From: Acidobacteriota bacterium
GTDB taxonomy: Bacteria; Acidobacteriota; Blastocatellia; Pyrinomonadales; Pyrinomonadaceae
Assembly (NCBI GenBank): GCA_013140875.1
Contig: JABFSB010000397.1
Location: forward strand, 1 to 8,216
Direction of reading: 5' to 3'
Length of the DNA stretch: 8,216 nt
Shown: positions 1 to 5,564 of the stretch, piece after piece
Layout of the letters: every line of letters begins with the position of its first letter
How positions within the stretch are numbered: position 1 is the stretch's first letter
Translations under genes and position numbers: made by a program
Notes under the pieces: generated by a model
Seen by the model: the letters and a program-made list of their open reading frames with translations, nothing else
Told to the model about the DNA's origin: nothing
The model's database searches: none

Positions 1-4
1 TCTA

Positions 5-358
5 TTACGTCCGTAAGCTACGGTTGAAAGCGTTGAGCCGTTTCTTTAATTCAACGATCGACTGGCTGAGTTTTGTGTTGCTCGGTTCGCTGAGAAGTTT
101 CAAGTCGAACGCGAGAAGGACGAAATATTCCAGCCGGTTCGCCAAACCCAGAGCCGAACCGATACACCTTGAGAATTCAGAATCGGAGGCTTTTCCGGAA
201 CCTTCGGCGATATACGCGGGAATGTCTACGCAGGTCCGGCGAAGCGAATGTCTGAGTCCGAACAGCTCCTCTTTCGGGAAATCTTGAGTGAGGTCATAAA
301 CAACCAGCACGAGTTCATGGGCTTTTTGCCAGACCTGTAAGTTTCGGAAATCCTGCAT
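5..358 (-). CDS. Four-helix-bundle protein (S23/23S rRNA intervening-sequence protein family)
   Basis: A protein of 117 residues that matches the small S23/IVP-like four-helix-bundle family along its whole length. It opens with MQDFRNLQVWQKAHEL, has the central stretch FGLRHSLRRT followed by IPAYIAEGSGKASDSEF, and then the third-helix signature ALGLANRLEYFVLLAFDL. Members fold as antiparallel helical bundles that form pentamers. Their biochemical role is not established, although some are encoded inside 23S rRNA intervening sequences. I chose the ATG at 358 because family members begin at this point. A TTG at 373 would add MAGKD but falls inside a repeat array, whereas the ATG has a purine-rich GGAAAGGA just before it, tighter than a usual ribosome-binding site. 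The gene lies downstream of the mutase gene on the same strand, separated by two repeat arrays. No rRNA sequence is visible around it. Family assignment is firm; function is unknown. Confidence 0.9.
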   Translation of the reverse strand: MQDFRNLQVWQKAHELVLVVYDLTQDFPKEELFGLRHSLRRTCVDIPAYIAEGSGKASDSEFSRCIGSALGLANRLEYFVLLAFDLKLLSEPSNTKLSQSIVELKKRLNAFNRSLRT

Positions 359-366
359 ATCCTTTC

Positions 367-401
367 CGGCCAATAGCTAATGGCTAACAGCTATCGGCCA
401 A
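367..401. repeat. Five-unit 7-bp repeat array, copy 1
   Basis: Five back-to-back heptamers read CGGCCAA, TAGCTAA, TGGCTAA, CAGCTAT and CGGCCAA, fitting the pattern YRGCYRN with invariant GC at units' third and fourth positions. Every unit is built round a four-base core (AGCT, GGCC or GGCT). The array lies just upstream of the four-helix-bundle gene's likely ATG and covers an alternative TTG start. It pairs with a second array 39 bases away. I know of no named function for this pattern. Confidence 0.75.
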
Positions 402-440
402 TTCTCATTCTCCTTTTTTTGCCGTTGCAAATTCAGTTTT

Positions 441-475
441 TAGCTGATGGCTGTTGGCCGTTAGCTATTAGCCAG
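441..475. repeat. Five-unit 7-bp repeat array, copy 2
   Basis: Five heptamers read TAGCTGA, TGGCTGT, TGGCCGT, TAGCTAT and TAGCCAG, the same YRGCYRN pattern and the same 35-base length as the array at 367-401. It ends three bases from the stop codon of the mutase gene (479). The 39 bases between the arrays contain a run of seven T (414-420). Because the AGCT and GGCC cores are self-complementary, the two arrays can pair with each other imperfectly as well as align as direct repeats, so the orientation is ambiguous. Confidence 0.75.
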
Positions 476-478
476 AAC

Positions 479-2152
479 TTAGAACGCCGGCTCCTCGTAA
501 ATTCCATACACATCACGCAGCGCAACGCAGATTTCTTCGACGGTGGCGTAGGCAGCGACGGCACTGATGATCGCGGGCATGGTGTTTTCGTTATGTTGGG
601 CGGCGAGTTTTAGTTTGTCCAGGGCATTGAGCACGGCTGTGTTGTCGCGGGTAGATTTGACATTTGCCAGGCGTTCGAGTTGGTGGTCGCGGACGGTTTC
701 GTCTATTTGGAGGATGTCGGTTTTGTGGATCTCGATCTCCATTGCGTACTTGTTGACGCCGACGATCGACTGTTCCTTTCGCTCGACGGCTTTCTGATAT
801 TGGTACGCGGATTCCTGAATCTCACGCTGCGGGAACCCCGCCTCGACCGCTTCAACCATGCCGCCGAAACCGTCGATCTTGTCGAAATAATCCAGACAAC
901 CATCGATCATCTTTTGCGTCAGCGATTCGAGGTAGTAACTGCCGCCGAGCGGATCGACCGTGTTCACCACACCGGTTTCCTCGGCGATTATCTGCTGCGT
1001 TCTCAGGGCGATGAGTGCGGCGTTGTCGGTCGGCAGTGCGAGAGCTTCGTCGTATGAATCGGTGTGCAGCGATTGCGTTCCGCCGAGCACTCCCGCCAGG
1101 GCCTGGATAGCAACACGCGCGATGTTGTTGAGCGGCTGCTGAACGGTAAGCGAAACACCGGCCGTCTGCGTGTGAAAACGCAGCTGCATCGTCCGTGGAT
1201 TCTGTGCGCCGAAGCGTTCCTTCATCGTTTTTGCCCACACGACACGAGCCGCTCGATATTTTGCGATCTCTTCAAAGAAATCGTTGTGAGCATTAAAAAA
1301 GAACGAAAGTCGCGGGACGAATTCATCCACCTTCATGCCGCGCGTCACGCCGTACTTTACATATTCAACGCCGTCCCGAAGCGTAAACGCCAGCTCCTGC
1401 AACGCGGTCGCACCGGCTTCGCGAATGTGATAGCCGCTGACCGATATCGGGTTGTATTTCGGGACGTGTTTCGAACAATATTCGAACGTGTCGATGACCA
1501 GCTTCATCGCCGGTTTGATCGGATAAATCCACTCTTTTTGGGCGATGTATTCCTTAAGAATATCGTTCTGCAGCGTACCGGAAATTTTACTGAAGTCGGC
1601 TTTTTGCTTTTCGGCAACGACCAGATACATCGCTAAGAAAATCGGAGCGGGAGCGTTGATCGTTTGGGAAACGGTTACAGAATCAAGGGGAATTCCATCG
1701 AACAAAACTTCGAAATCGGCGAGCGAAGAAACTGCGACACCGCACTTCCCGACCTCGCCTTCGCTCAACGGCGAATCGGCATCGAGGCCCATCAGTGCAG
1801 GAAGATCGTAAGCGACGCTCAAGCCAGTCTGCCCGTGCTCCATCAAATATTTAAACCGTGCGTTCGTTTTCTCAGGCGAAGAAAATCCCGCAAACTGACG
1901 CACTGTCCAAAGCCGGCCGCGATAACCGGTCGGGTGAATGCCTCGTTTGTAAGGGAACTCGCCCGGAAATCCGACCTCGATACTGTCGCTGTCGGCATTA
2001 GTGTAAAGACGTTCGACCGGCTCAAGGCTCACACCTTCGAACGACTTCTTTCGCTCGGCGGTCTTATCAAGAACTTTCTGAAGCGTCTCCGCTTCCCAAC
2101 GCTGCTTCTCGGCCTGTGCTTCGGTCTGTGCTTCTTGTGTCAAGGGTGTCAT
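479..2152 (-). CDS. B12-dependent acyl-CoA mutase large (catalytic) subunit, isobutyryl-CoA mutase (IcmA)-like
   Basis: This 557-residue protein is the catalytic TIM-barrel part of the methylmalonyl-CoA mutase family, without the C-terminal B12-binding domain, so it needs a separate small subunit. The enzymes rearrange the carbon skeleton of acyl-CoA by adenosylcobalamin radical chemistry. The CoA-binding segment with R80, T83 and R85 (residues 68-90), the substrate-site Q195 in GTLQNDILKE and H242 in SGYHIREAG align with R82, T85, R87, Q197 and H244 of the Propionibacterium enzyme with a constant offset of two. At the two specificity positions the protein has F87 (RQFAGF) and Q205 (YIAQKEW) instead of methylmalonyl-type Tyr89 and Arg207. 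Phe/Gln is the isobutyryl-CoA mutase pair, suggesting isobutyryl-CoA/n-butyryl-CoA interconversion. The 557 residues also match the IcmA size class. An in-frame TAA (2156-2158) lies just upstream, making ATG 2152 the first possible ATG. No small subunit or G-protein chaperone gene is in the window. Family is certain; substrate is inferred. Confidence 0.95.
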   Translation of the reverse strand: MTPLTQEAQTEAQAEKQRWEAETLQKVLDKTAERKKSFEGVSLEPVERLYTNADSDSIEVGFPGEFPYKRGIHPTGYRGRLWTVRQFAGFSSPEKTNARFKYLMEHGQTGLSVAYDLPALMGLDADSPLSEGEVGKCGVAVSSLADFEVLFDGIPLDSVTVSQTINAPAPIFLAMYLVVAEKQKADFSKISGTLQNDILKEYIAQKEWIYPIKPAMKLVIDTFEYCSKHVPKYNPISVSGYHIREAGATALQELAFTLRDGVEYVKYGVTRGMKVDEFVPRLSFFFNAHNDFFEEIAKYRAARVVWAKTMKERFGAQNPRTMQLRFHTQTAGVSLTVQQPLNNIARVAIQALAGVLGGTQSLHTDSYDEALALPTDNAALIALRTQQIIAEETGVVNTVDPLGGSYYLESLTQKMIDGCLDYFDKIDGFGGMVEAVEAGFPQREIQESAYQYQKAVERKEQSIVGVNKYAMEIEIHKTDILQIDETVRDHQLERLANVKSTRDNTAVLNALDKLKLAAQHNENTMPAIISAVAAYATVEEICVALRDVYGIYEEPAF

Positions 2153-2153
2153 A

Positions 2154-2171
2154 GCTTATACGTGTATAAGC
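2154..2171. promoter_or_regulatory. 18-bp palindrome at the mutase start codon, possible operator
   Basis: GCTTATAC and GTATAAGC form perfect 8-bp arms around a GT, beginning one base upstream of the mutase ATG. A TAAAAT hexamer on the minus strand (2175-2180) could be its -10 box, which would put the transcription start within the palindrome. That placement suits a repressor site or a hairpin masking the ribosome-binding region; no clear Shine-Dalgarno sequence is otherwise present. No regulator gene lies next to it. The symmetry is seen directly; the role is inference. Confidence 0.45.
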
Positions 2172-2217
2172 ATGATTTTACCATATAGTTTCAGCTTTAG
2201 GGCTTTTGATGAATTGC

Positions 2218-2268
2218 CACTACCTTTAGCTAGTGAACCGTGTGTATTTGGATTCGCGGCTTTAGCCG
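2218..2268. repeat. Pair of short palindromes, REP-like
   Basis: Two small dyads share a TTTAGC motif. CACTA (2218-2222) pairs with TAGTG (2231-2235) across CCTTTAGC, and CGGC-TTTA-GCCG (2257-2268) is a perfect hairpin followed by five A on the plus strand. They sit in the gap between two same-strand genes, the usual place for REP-like extragenic palindromes. Whether they recur in the genome cannot be told from this window. Confidence 0.35.
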
Positions 2269-2292
2269 AAAAATCAGACAGCCTCCAATTGA

Positions 2293-2322
2293 AAAGAGGC
2301 CGCCAGTTCGGACAGCCTCTTT
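2293..2322 (-). terminator. Stem-loop terminator after the NTF2-like lipoprotein gene
   Basis: AAAGAGGC and GCCTCTTT form a perfect 8-bp stem around a 14-base loop, 24 bases past the stop codon of the lipoprotein gene. Read on the minus strand, the stem ends in a short T tract (CTCTTTTC), so it could end that transcript. The T tract is short and the loop large, so efficiency is uncertain. A second GACAGCCTC copy (2277-2285, also 2311-2319) allows an alternative stem with the same GAGGC. Confidence 0.5.
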
Positions 2323-2346
2323 GATATCTGCGTCGCTTATCGCTCG

Positions 2347-3291
2347 CTACGGTGCAACGCTCATTCCGAACGCGGGATGCCATGTTTCGCCTTCTTTCAG
2401 AAAGGCGGTGGCGTACCATTCGGTCATGATGGGCTGGCCTTCGCAGGTTCCATCGCCTCCGCCTTTGTAGGTGAGCAGCGAGACATCTTTGGTAAGTGAA
2501 ACCGATTTTGCGTCGTGCAGTGAAAAACTCTTAACCTCGCACTTGTTGTCGGTCGCCCATTGCTTGATGGTGGCGGCACGGTCCGTGCGACCCGCACCGG
2601 TGTAGAAATTAAAGTTCTTGCCGAACGTGTCCTCAAGCAGTTTCGGATCTTTGTTTTTCCAGCCTTCCCACAGTTTGGATTCAATGGCCAAAAGTGGTTC
2701 GGTCGCGGCGTCGGGTTTGGCCTCGTCTGTCTTGGCTTCTTCCTTTTTTGCCGGTTTTGCCGGAGCCTTTGGATCTATAACCGCGGTCTCACCGTAAAAA
2801 ACCGTCTTCCATTTGTCGCCTTCACGGACGTACATGCTGGTCGAGTTCACATTCTCCGGGCCTTTCTTTCCGTCGCAAGTGTAATCCTGGCTGGCTTTGA
2901 ATGTGAGTATCGCTACATCGGGCCCAACCATCTGCATTTGATCGTCGGAGAGCGTGTAGCTTTTGATCTCGCATTTCTGTTCGGTGAAAGATTTGATCGA
3001 TGCGGCCTTGTCGATTCGTCCCGCCGAACCGAATCCGACGTATTTATCCGAAACATTTTCTTCGGTCCATTTCGGATCGCGATTTTTCCAGCCTTCCCAT
3101 CCGCCTTTTTCAAGGGCCATCAAGGCGTCTTTGGTCGGAGCGGCTGCCGTTGTTTTTGCGGCATTTACATTTGCGTTCGAGGTTGCGGCGTTTGCATTTG
3201 CCACCGGTTTGTTATCTACCGCGGTGCCGTTACAGCCGATGAAAGCAAACGCAATGGCGGCTGCTAAAAGATATTTTCCTGTTCTGATCAT
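2347..3291 (-). CDS. Lipoprotein with two tandem NTF2-like (DUF4440/SnoaL-type) domains
   Basis: A 314-residue exported lipoprotein. The N-terminus has a basic start, a hydrophobic stretch (residues 8-18) and a lipobox ending at C20 (FIGC), so the mature protein should be lipid-anchored. A low-complexity Asn/Ala/Thr tether follows (21-54). Two homologous domains come next, about 55-171 and 199-314, joined by a Lys/Ala/Pro/Glu linker (172-198). Each begins with a WEGWKN(R/K)DPK motif, continues with GAGR- or SAGR-like then a Lys/Arg-Ala-Ala stretch, and carries a Cys pair 32 residues apart (C107/C139 and C251/C283). This resembles NTF2-fold proteins of the DUF4440 type, whose members range from small-molecule enzymes to binding proteins. 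No ligand or reaction can be named here. GAGGA lies seven bases before the ATG, and a promoter is visible at 3388-3416. The gene ends before a likely terminator, so it is probably monocistronic. Confidence 0.85.
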   Translation of the reverse strand: MIRTGKYLLAAAIAFAFIGCNGTAVDNKPVANANAATSNANVNAAKTTAAAPTKDALMALEKGGWEGWKNRDPKWTEENVSDKYVGFGSAGRIDKAASIKSFTEQKCEIKSYTLSDDQMQMVGPDVAILTFKASQDYTCDGKKGPENVNSTSMYVREGDKWKTVFYGETAVIDPKAPAKPAKKEEAKTDEAKPDAATEPLLAIESKLWEGWKNKDPKLLEDTFGKNFNFYTGAGRTDRAATIKQWATDNKCEVKSFSLHDAKSVSLTKDVSLLTYKGGGDGTCEGQPIMTEWYATAFLKEGETWHPAFGMSVAP

Positions 3292-3387
3292 ATGGTTGTC
3301 CTCGGCGGGAGAAGGGAACCTCGGGCAAACGGATTCCCGGTGTAAAACGGTACAAGAATCTCCTTAAATTTGTGTAGAACGCGGTAA

Positions 3388-3416
3388 GTGATATCACCGG
3401 CGCGATAGGATGTCAA
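3388..3416 (-). promoter_or_regulatory. Sigma-70-type promoter for the NTF2-like lipoprotein gene
   Basis: On the minus strand a perfect TTGACA (3411-3416) is followed, after 17 bases, by TATCAC (3388-3393), which matches the -10 consensus at four positions. The expected start of transcription near 3381 leaves a leader of about 90 bases before the ATG at 3291. It lies between the transporter stop (3445) and this gene, supporting separate transcription. Confidence 0.5.
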
Positions 3417-3444
3417 GCGGTTCGAAATCGGCGTATTTACCTGC

Positions 3445-4788
3445 CTATTCCGATGAATCCCGCATCCACGCCTGCATCGCGTCTATGTCTTTGGCGACCG
3501 TGCGCGAAGCAGCGAGTAGAATTAGCGCGAGTGCCACGCCGAGTATCGGGATAATGTACATCGCCGTGTGCAGGCCTTCGGCACGAAACGGTTCGAGGGC
3601 GGTTTGGGCGGTGTCGGTAACGCCCGACAAGGCTGCCGCACGTTTGGTGAAAAAATCACTCAGCATTCCGGTCACATAAGGCCCGATCGACGCTCCCAAC
3701 AGATACATCGCGAGAAAATAAACCGCCATCGCCGTCCCGCGTGCGGCGGGTTCGGTCACATCCTGAATTGTCGAATAGACGGTCGAATAATAGAAGTACA
3801 TCAAGGCTGAAGCCGTGCCCATCAGCAAGAGGAATGGTATTGTGCTTCCGGCCGGCATTTCCAGTGCAAAATAGACTAGCGGAACGGAAAGAAATATCGC
3901 AGCAGCCGCAACAATCATTCGTCCGTCTTTACGACGCTTCATTGCGGCATCTCCGACCATTCCGCCGATCAGCAATCCGGCCCCGCCCATTACGCCGTAA
4001 ACTATCGTGGAGATAAAGTTCGCCTGCTGAATATCCAGCCCGTGAAAACGCATCAGGTATGGCGTTATGAAAGCCGCGATGGCGTATGCGTTGAAATTAT
4101 GAACCGCTCCCGAGATGATTATCCAGATCATCGTCGGCGATCTGAGAATATTGAGATACGTCGAGCCTTCGCGTTTTCGACCGCCGACGTTGTGCGTTTC
4201 GGACGCTCCGCGTTCGGGTTCGCGAATGAACAGAACCGCAATGGCACAAAGGATGCCCGGAATTCCTGCAACCAGAAATGCGGCACGCCAGCCGAATTGT
4301 TTGGCAACGGTTCCGCTTACCGCAAAGCTGAGTGCAAGGCCTACGGGTATGCCGAGCATAAAAACGGCAAGAGCTTTGGCCCGGCGGCTGGCGGGGAACA
4401 GGTCGCCGATCAGCGAAGTCGCGGCCGGAGCACACGACGCTTCGCCGACACCTACGCCAAGACGCAACGCGAACATCTGCCAGAAACTTTGGACGAGCCC
4501 AGTTCCGGCCGTCAGCAGGCTCCACACAAAAACGCCCGCCGCAAGGATGCGTTTGCGTCCGAACCGGTCCGCCAAAATTCCAAAAGGAATGCCGACGAAC
4601 GCGTACAACAGCGTGAACGCCGCATTGAGCAATCCCAAAGACGAATCATTGAGCCCGAACTCTTTCCGAATCGGCTCACCGACCGCCCCAAGTATCTGGC
4701 GGTCGAAAAAGTTCAGCGTGTTGATCGCGAAGAGCACGATCAGGGCATACCAGACGGCCCTTGAACTTTTCGGCTCGATTTGGCTCAT
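3445..4788 (-). CDS. MFS transporter, spinster-like
   Basis: A 447-residue integral membrane protein of the major facilitator superfamily, with about twelve hydrophobic segments and a central hydrophilic loop (about 190-212). It carries NFFDRQILG (residues 26-34) in the first helix and the MFS motif A as GILADRFGRKR (70-80) between helices 2 and 3. The stretch RLGVGVGEASCAPAA (109-123) follows in helix 4. This set, with the DR in helix 1 and the GVGEA in helix 4, is typical of the spinster-like branch. Bacterial members of that branch are proton-coupled carriers, often of unknown substrate, so none is assigned here. Length is normal and no break is visible. The start ATG is 20 bases after the hicA stop on the same strand, so it may be transcribed with hicBA. 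No terminator is visible after the stop. Confidence 0.93.
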   Translation of the reverse strand: MSQIEPKSSRAVWYALIVLFAINTLNFFDRQILGAVGEPIRKEFGLNDSSLGLLNAAFTLLYAFVGIPFGILADRFGRKRILAAGVFVWSLLTAGTGLVQSFWQMFALRLGVGVGEASCAPAATSLIGDLFPASRRAKALAVFMLGIPVGLALSFAVSGTVAKQFGWRAAFLVAGIPGILCAIAVLFIREPERGASETHNVGGRKREGSTYLNILRSPTMIWIIISGAVHNFNAYAIAAFITPYLMRFHGLDIQQANFISTIVYGVMGGAGLLIGGMVGDAAMKRRKDGRMIVAAAAIFLSVPLVYFALEMPAGSTIPFLLLMGTASALMYFYYSTVYSTIQDVTEPAARGTAMAVYFLAMYLLGASIGPYVTGMLSDFFTKRAAALSGVTDTAQTALEPFRAEGLHTAMYIIPILGVALALILLAASRTVAKDIDAMQAWMRDSSE

Positions 4789-4808
4789 ATGATCCGTCGA
4801 CGGTGAAA

Positions 4809-5034
4809 CTATTTCTTAGGGAATAGCAGAAACTGTTCGACACTTATATCGGCGTTTCTGATCAACGCCCTTAAAGTTCCCTGAGCTAGTTCTTTATGCT
4901 GAGGTATTGAGAGGTTAACGCGGACATTCGGTTTGGACATTACCAAGTGGCTTCCAACTTGTCCAATCTTTATCCATCCAGCCCGCTCGAACGCCCTGAC
5001 CGCGTCTTTGCCTAATATTAGCGAGCCTACCCAT
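4809..5034 (-). pseudogene. hicA: HicA-type mRNA interferase toxin, frameshifted near the start
   Basis: The frame ending with the TAG at 4811-4809 reads GKDAVRAFERAGW, IGQVGSHLVMSK, then a core IPQHKELAQGTLRALIRNA and the tail ISVEQFLLFPKK. That is a full HicA double-stranded-RNA-binding-like fold with the catalytic histidine in GSH; HicA cleaves mRNA. This frame has no ATG, GTG or TTG between the upstream stop (5061-5063) and GKDA. The only well-placed ATG (5034) is in another frame: it reads MGRLANI and then leaves the toxin frame near 5013, stopping at 4915 after 39 codons. Two extra bases near 5013 would give MGRLANIS-GKDAV, about 75 residues, the normal HicA length and start. I therefore read it as a frameshifted toxin. 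A sequencing error or recoding is also possible. The ATG lies four bases after the hicB stop, as in a coupled pair. Confidence 0.75.
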
Positions 5035-5038
5035 TGAT

Positions 5039-5254
5039 CTAAACCGTAACGAGCACAGCTTCACTGGCTCGCGGTGGCGGGAGCGAAGCGAGGGCTTTTT
5101 GATCTTCGGCCCAAAGCCACGCGGTTATTGCTTCTTTGATATTCTCAAGAGCTTCCTTTTCCGTCTTCCCTTGAGAAACACAGCCTGGCAGGGACGGGCA
5201 CTCGGCCACTATCCAACCGTCTTCATCTCTTTCCAACATTACATGGAAAATCAT
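5039..5254 (-). CDS. hicB: HicB-family antitoxin
   Basis: A 71-residue protein with the HicB core: EDGWIVAECPSLPGCVSQGK (residues 11-30), then the helix EKEALENIKEAITAWL. HicB proteins neutralise the HicA RNase by binding it, and many also repress their own promoter. This is the short form: after the partial RNase H-like fold it ends in a Pro/Ala-rich tail with no clear helix-turn-helix or ribbon-helix-helix, so self-repression would need another explanation. The gene precedes hicA, the less common but known order. GAGGG lies ten bases upstream of the ATG, and a promoter is visible at 5290-5318. Its partner toxin appears frameshifted, so the antitoxin may be an intact leftover of a decaying module. 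Confidence 0.92.
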   Translation of the reverse strand: MIFHVMLERDEDGWIVAECPSLPGCVSQGKTEKEALENIKEAITAWLWAEDQKALASLPPPRASEAVLVTV

Positions 5255-5289
5255 ACTTGAGGTCCCTCGCTCAAAACCGCCTTACGCAC

Positions 5290-5318
5290 ATTCTAACCAA
5301 AGACGATACGTGGGGCAA
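5290..5318 (-). promoter_or_regulatory. Candidate sigma-70-type promoter for hicBA
   Basis: On the minus strand TTGCCC (5313-5318) and TAGAAT (5290-5295) are spaced exactly 17 bases apart. Transcription would begin near 5283, giving a leader of about 29 bases that contains the GAGGG ribosome-binding site of hicB. The -10 box is a five-of-six match to TATAAT and the -35 is weaker. Confidence 0.45.
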
Positions 5319-5528
5319 TAATTATCGATTCTTTCCAACTTCTAACGTGACGAAACCAGTCACAGACGAAGCTGATACTCAAGCCCTTTAAATTCGATGT
5401 TAATCAATCACTTTAAGTTAAAGCCGCGGATCGGCGAATTTACCGTAAACCTATCAGCTAACTAGATTTAAATGCAATGCGGCCCCGCATTTGGTCCGGT
5501 TTAATATGCCACGTGGAACGCGTCGAAA

Positions 5529-5558
5529 TTGCAAACCGACGACGCTTGCTCTTACAAT
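5529..5558 (+). promoter_or_regulatory. Promoter abutting the start codon of the small lipoprotein gene
   Basis: TTGCAA (5529-5534) and TACAAT (5553-5558) are spaced 18 bases apart, directly before the ATG at 5565. The distance from the -10 box to the ATG is only six bases, so transcription would begin at or next to the start codon. No Shine-Dalgarno sequence precedes that ATG (TTATTAAATG). Together these suggest a leaderless mRNA, if the promoter is real. Confidence 0.45.
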
Positions 5559-5564
5559 TATTAA

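Larger units (their letters stand above)
5255..5564. other. Divergent intergenic region with several small palindromes
   Basis: This 310-base stretch separates the minus-strand hicBA genes from the plus-strand lipoprotein gene, and I see no gene in it. It holds the two promoters listed separately and four dyads: GTGAC/GTCAC (5347-5363, loop of seven), CTTTAA-G-TTAAAG (5411-5423), AATGCGG-CC-CCGCATT (5476-5491) and the 8-bp palindrome CCACGTGG (5509-5516). None carries a T tract that would make it a terminator. They may be regulator sites, but no regulator is known here. Confidence 0.5.

Noticed and set aside
11..23. CCGTA-AGC-TACGG dyad at the left edge as a terminator of the four-helix-bundle gene.
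   Set aside because: It lies inside the coding sequence before the stop codon, and the flank beyond position 1 is not visible.
359..373. TTG start at 373 for the four-helix-bundle protein.
   Set aside because: It adds five residues before the conserved family start and lies inside the heptad repeat array with no ribosome-binding site; the ATG at 358 fits the family better.
367..475. A CRISPR array or tandem gene repeat.
   Set aside because: Units are 7 bp with no unique spacers; the two blocks do not have the repeat and spacer sizes of a CRISPR array.
1064..1636. A 190-codon plus-strand open frame inside the mutase gene.
   Set aside because: It overlaps the conserved catalytic barrel of the mutase in antisense and has no recognisable protein features.
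5476..5491. AATGCGG-CC-CCGCATT as a terminator.
   Set aside because: There is no T tract on either side, only two bases separate the arms, and no gene ends nearby on either strand.
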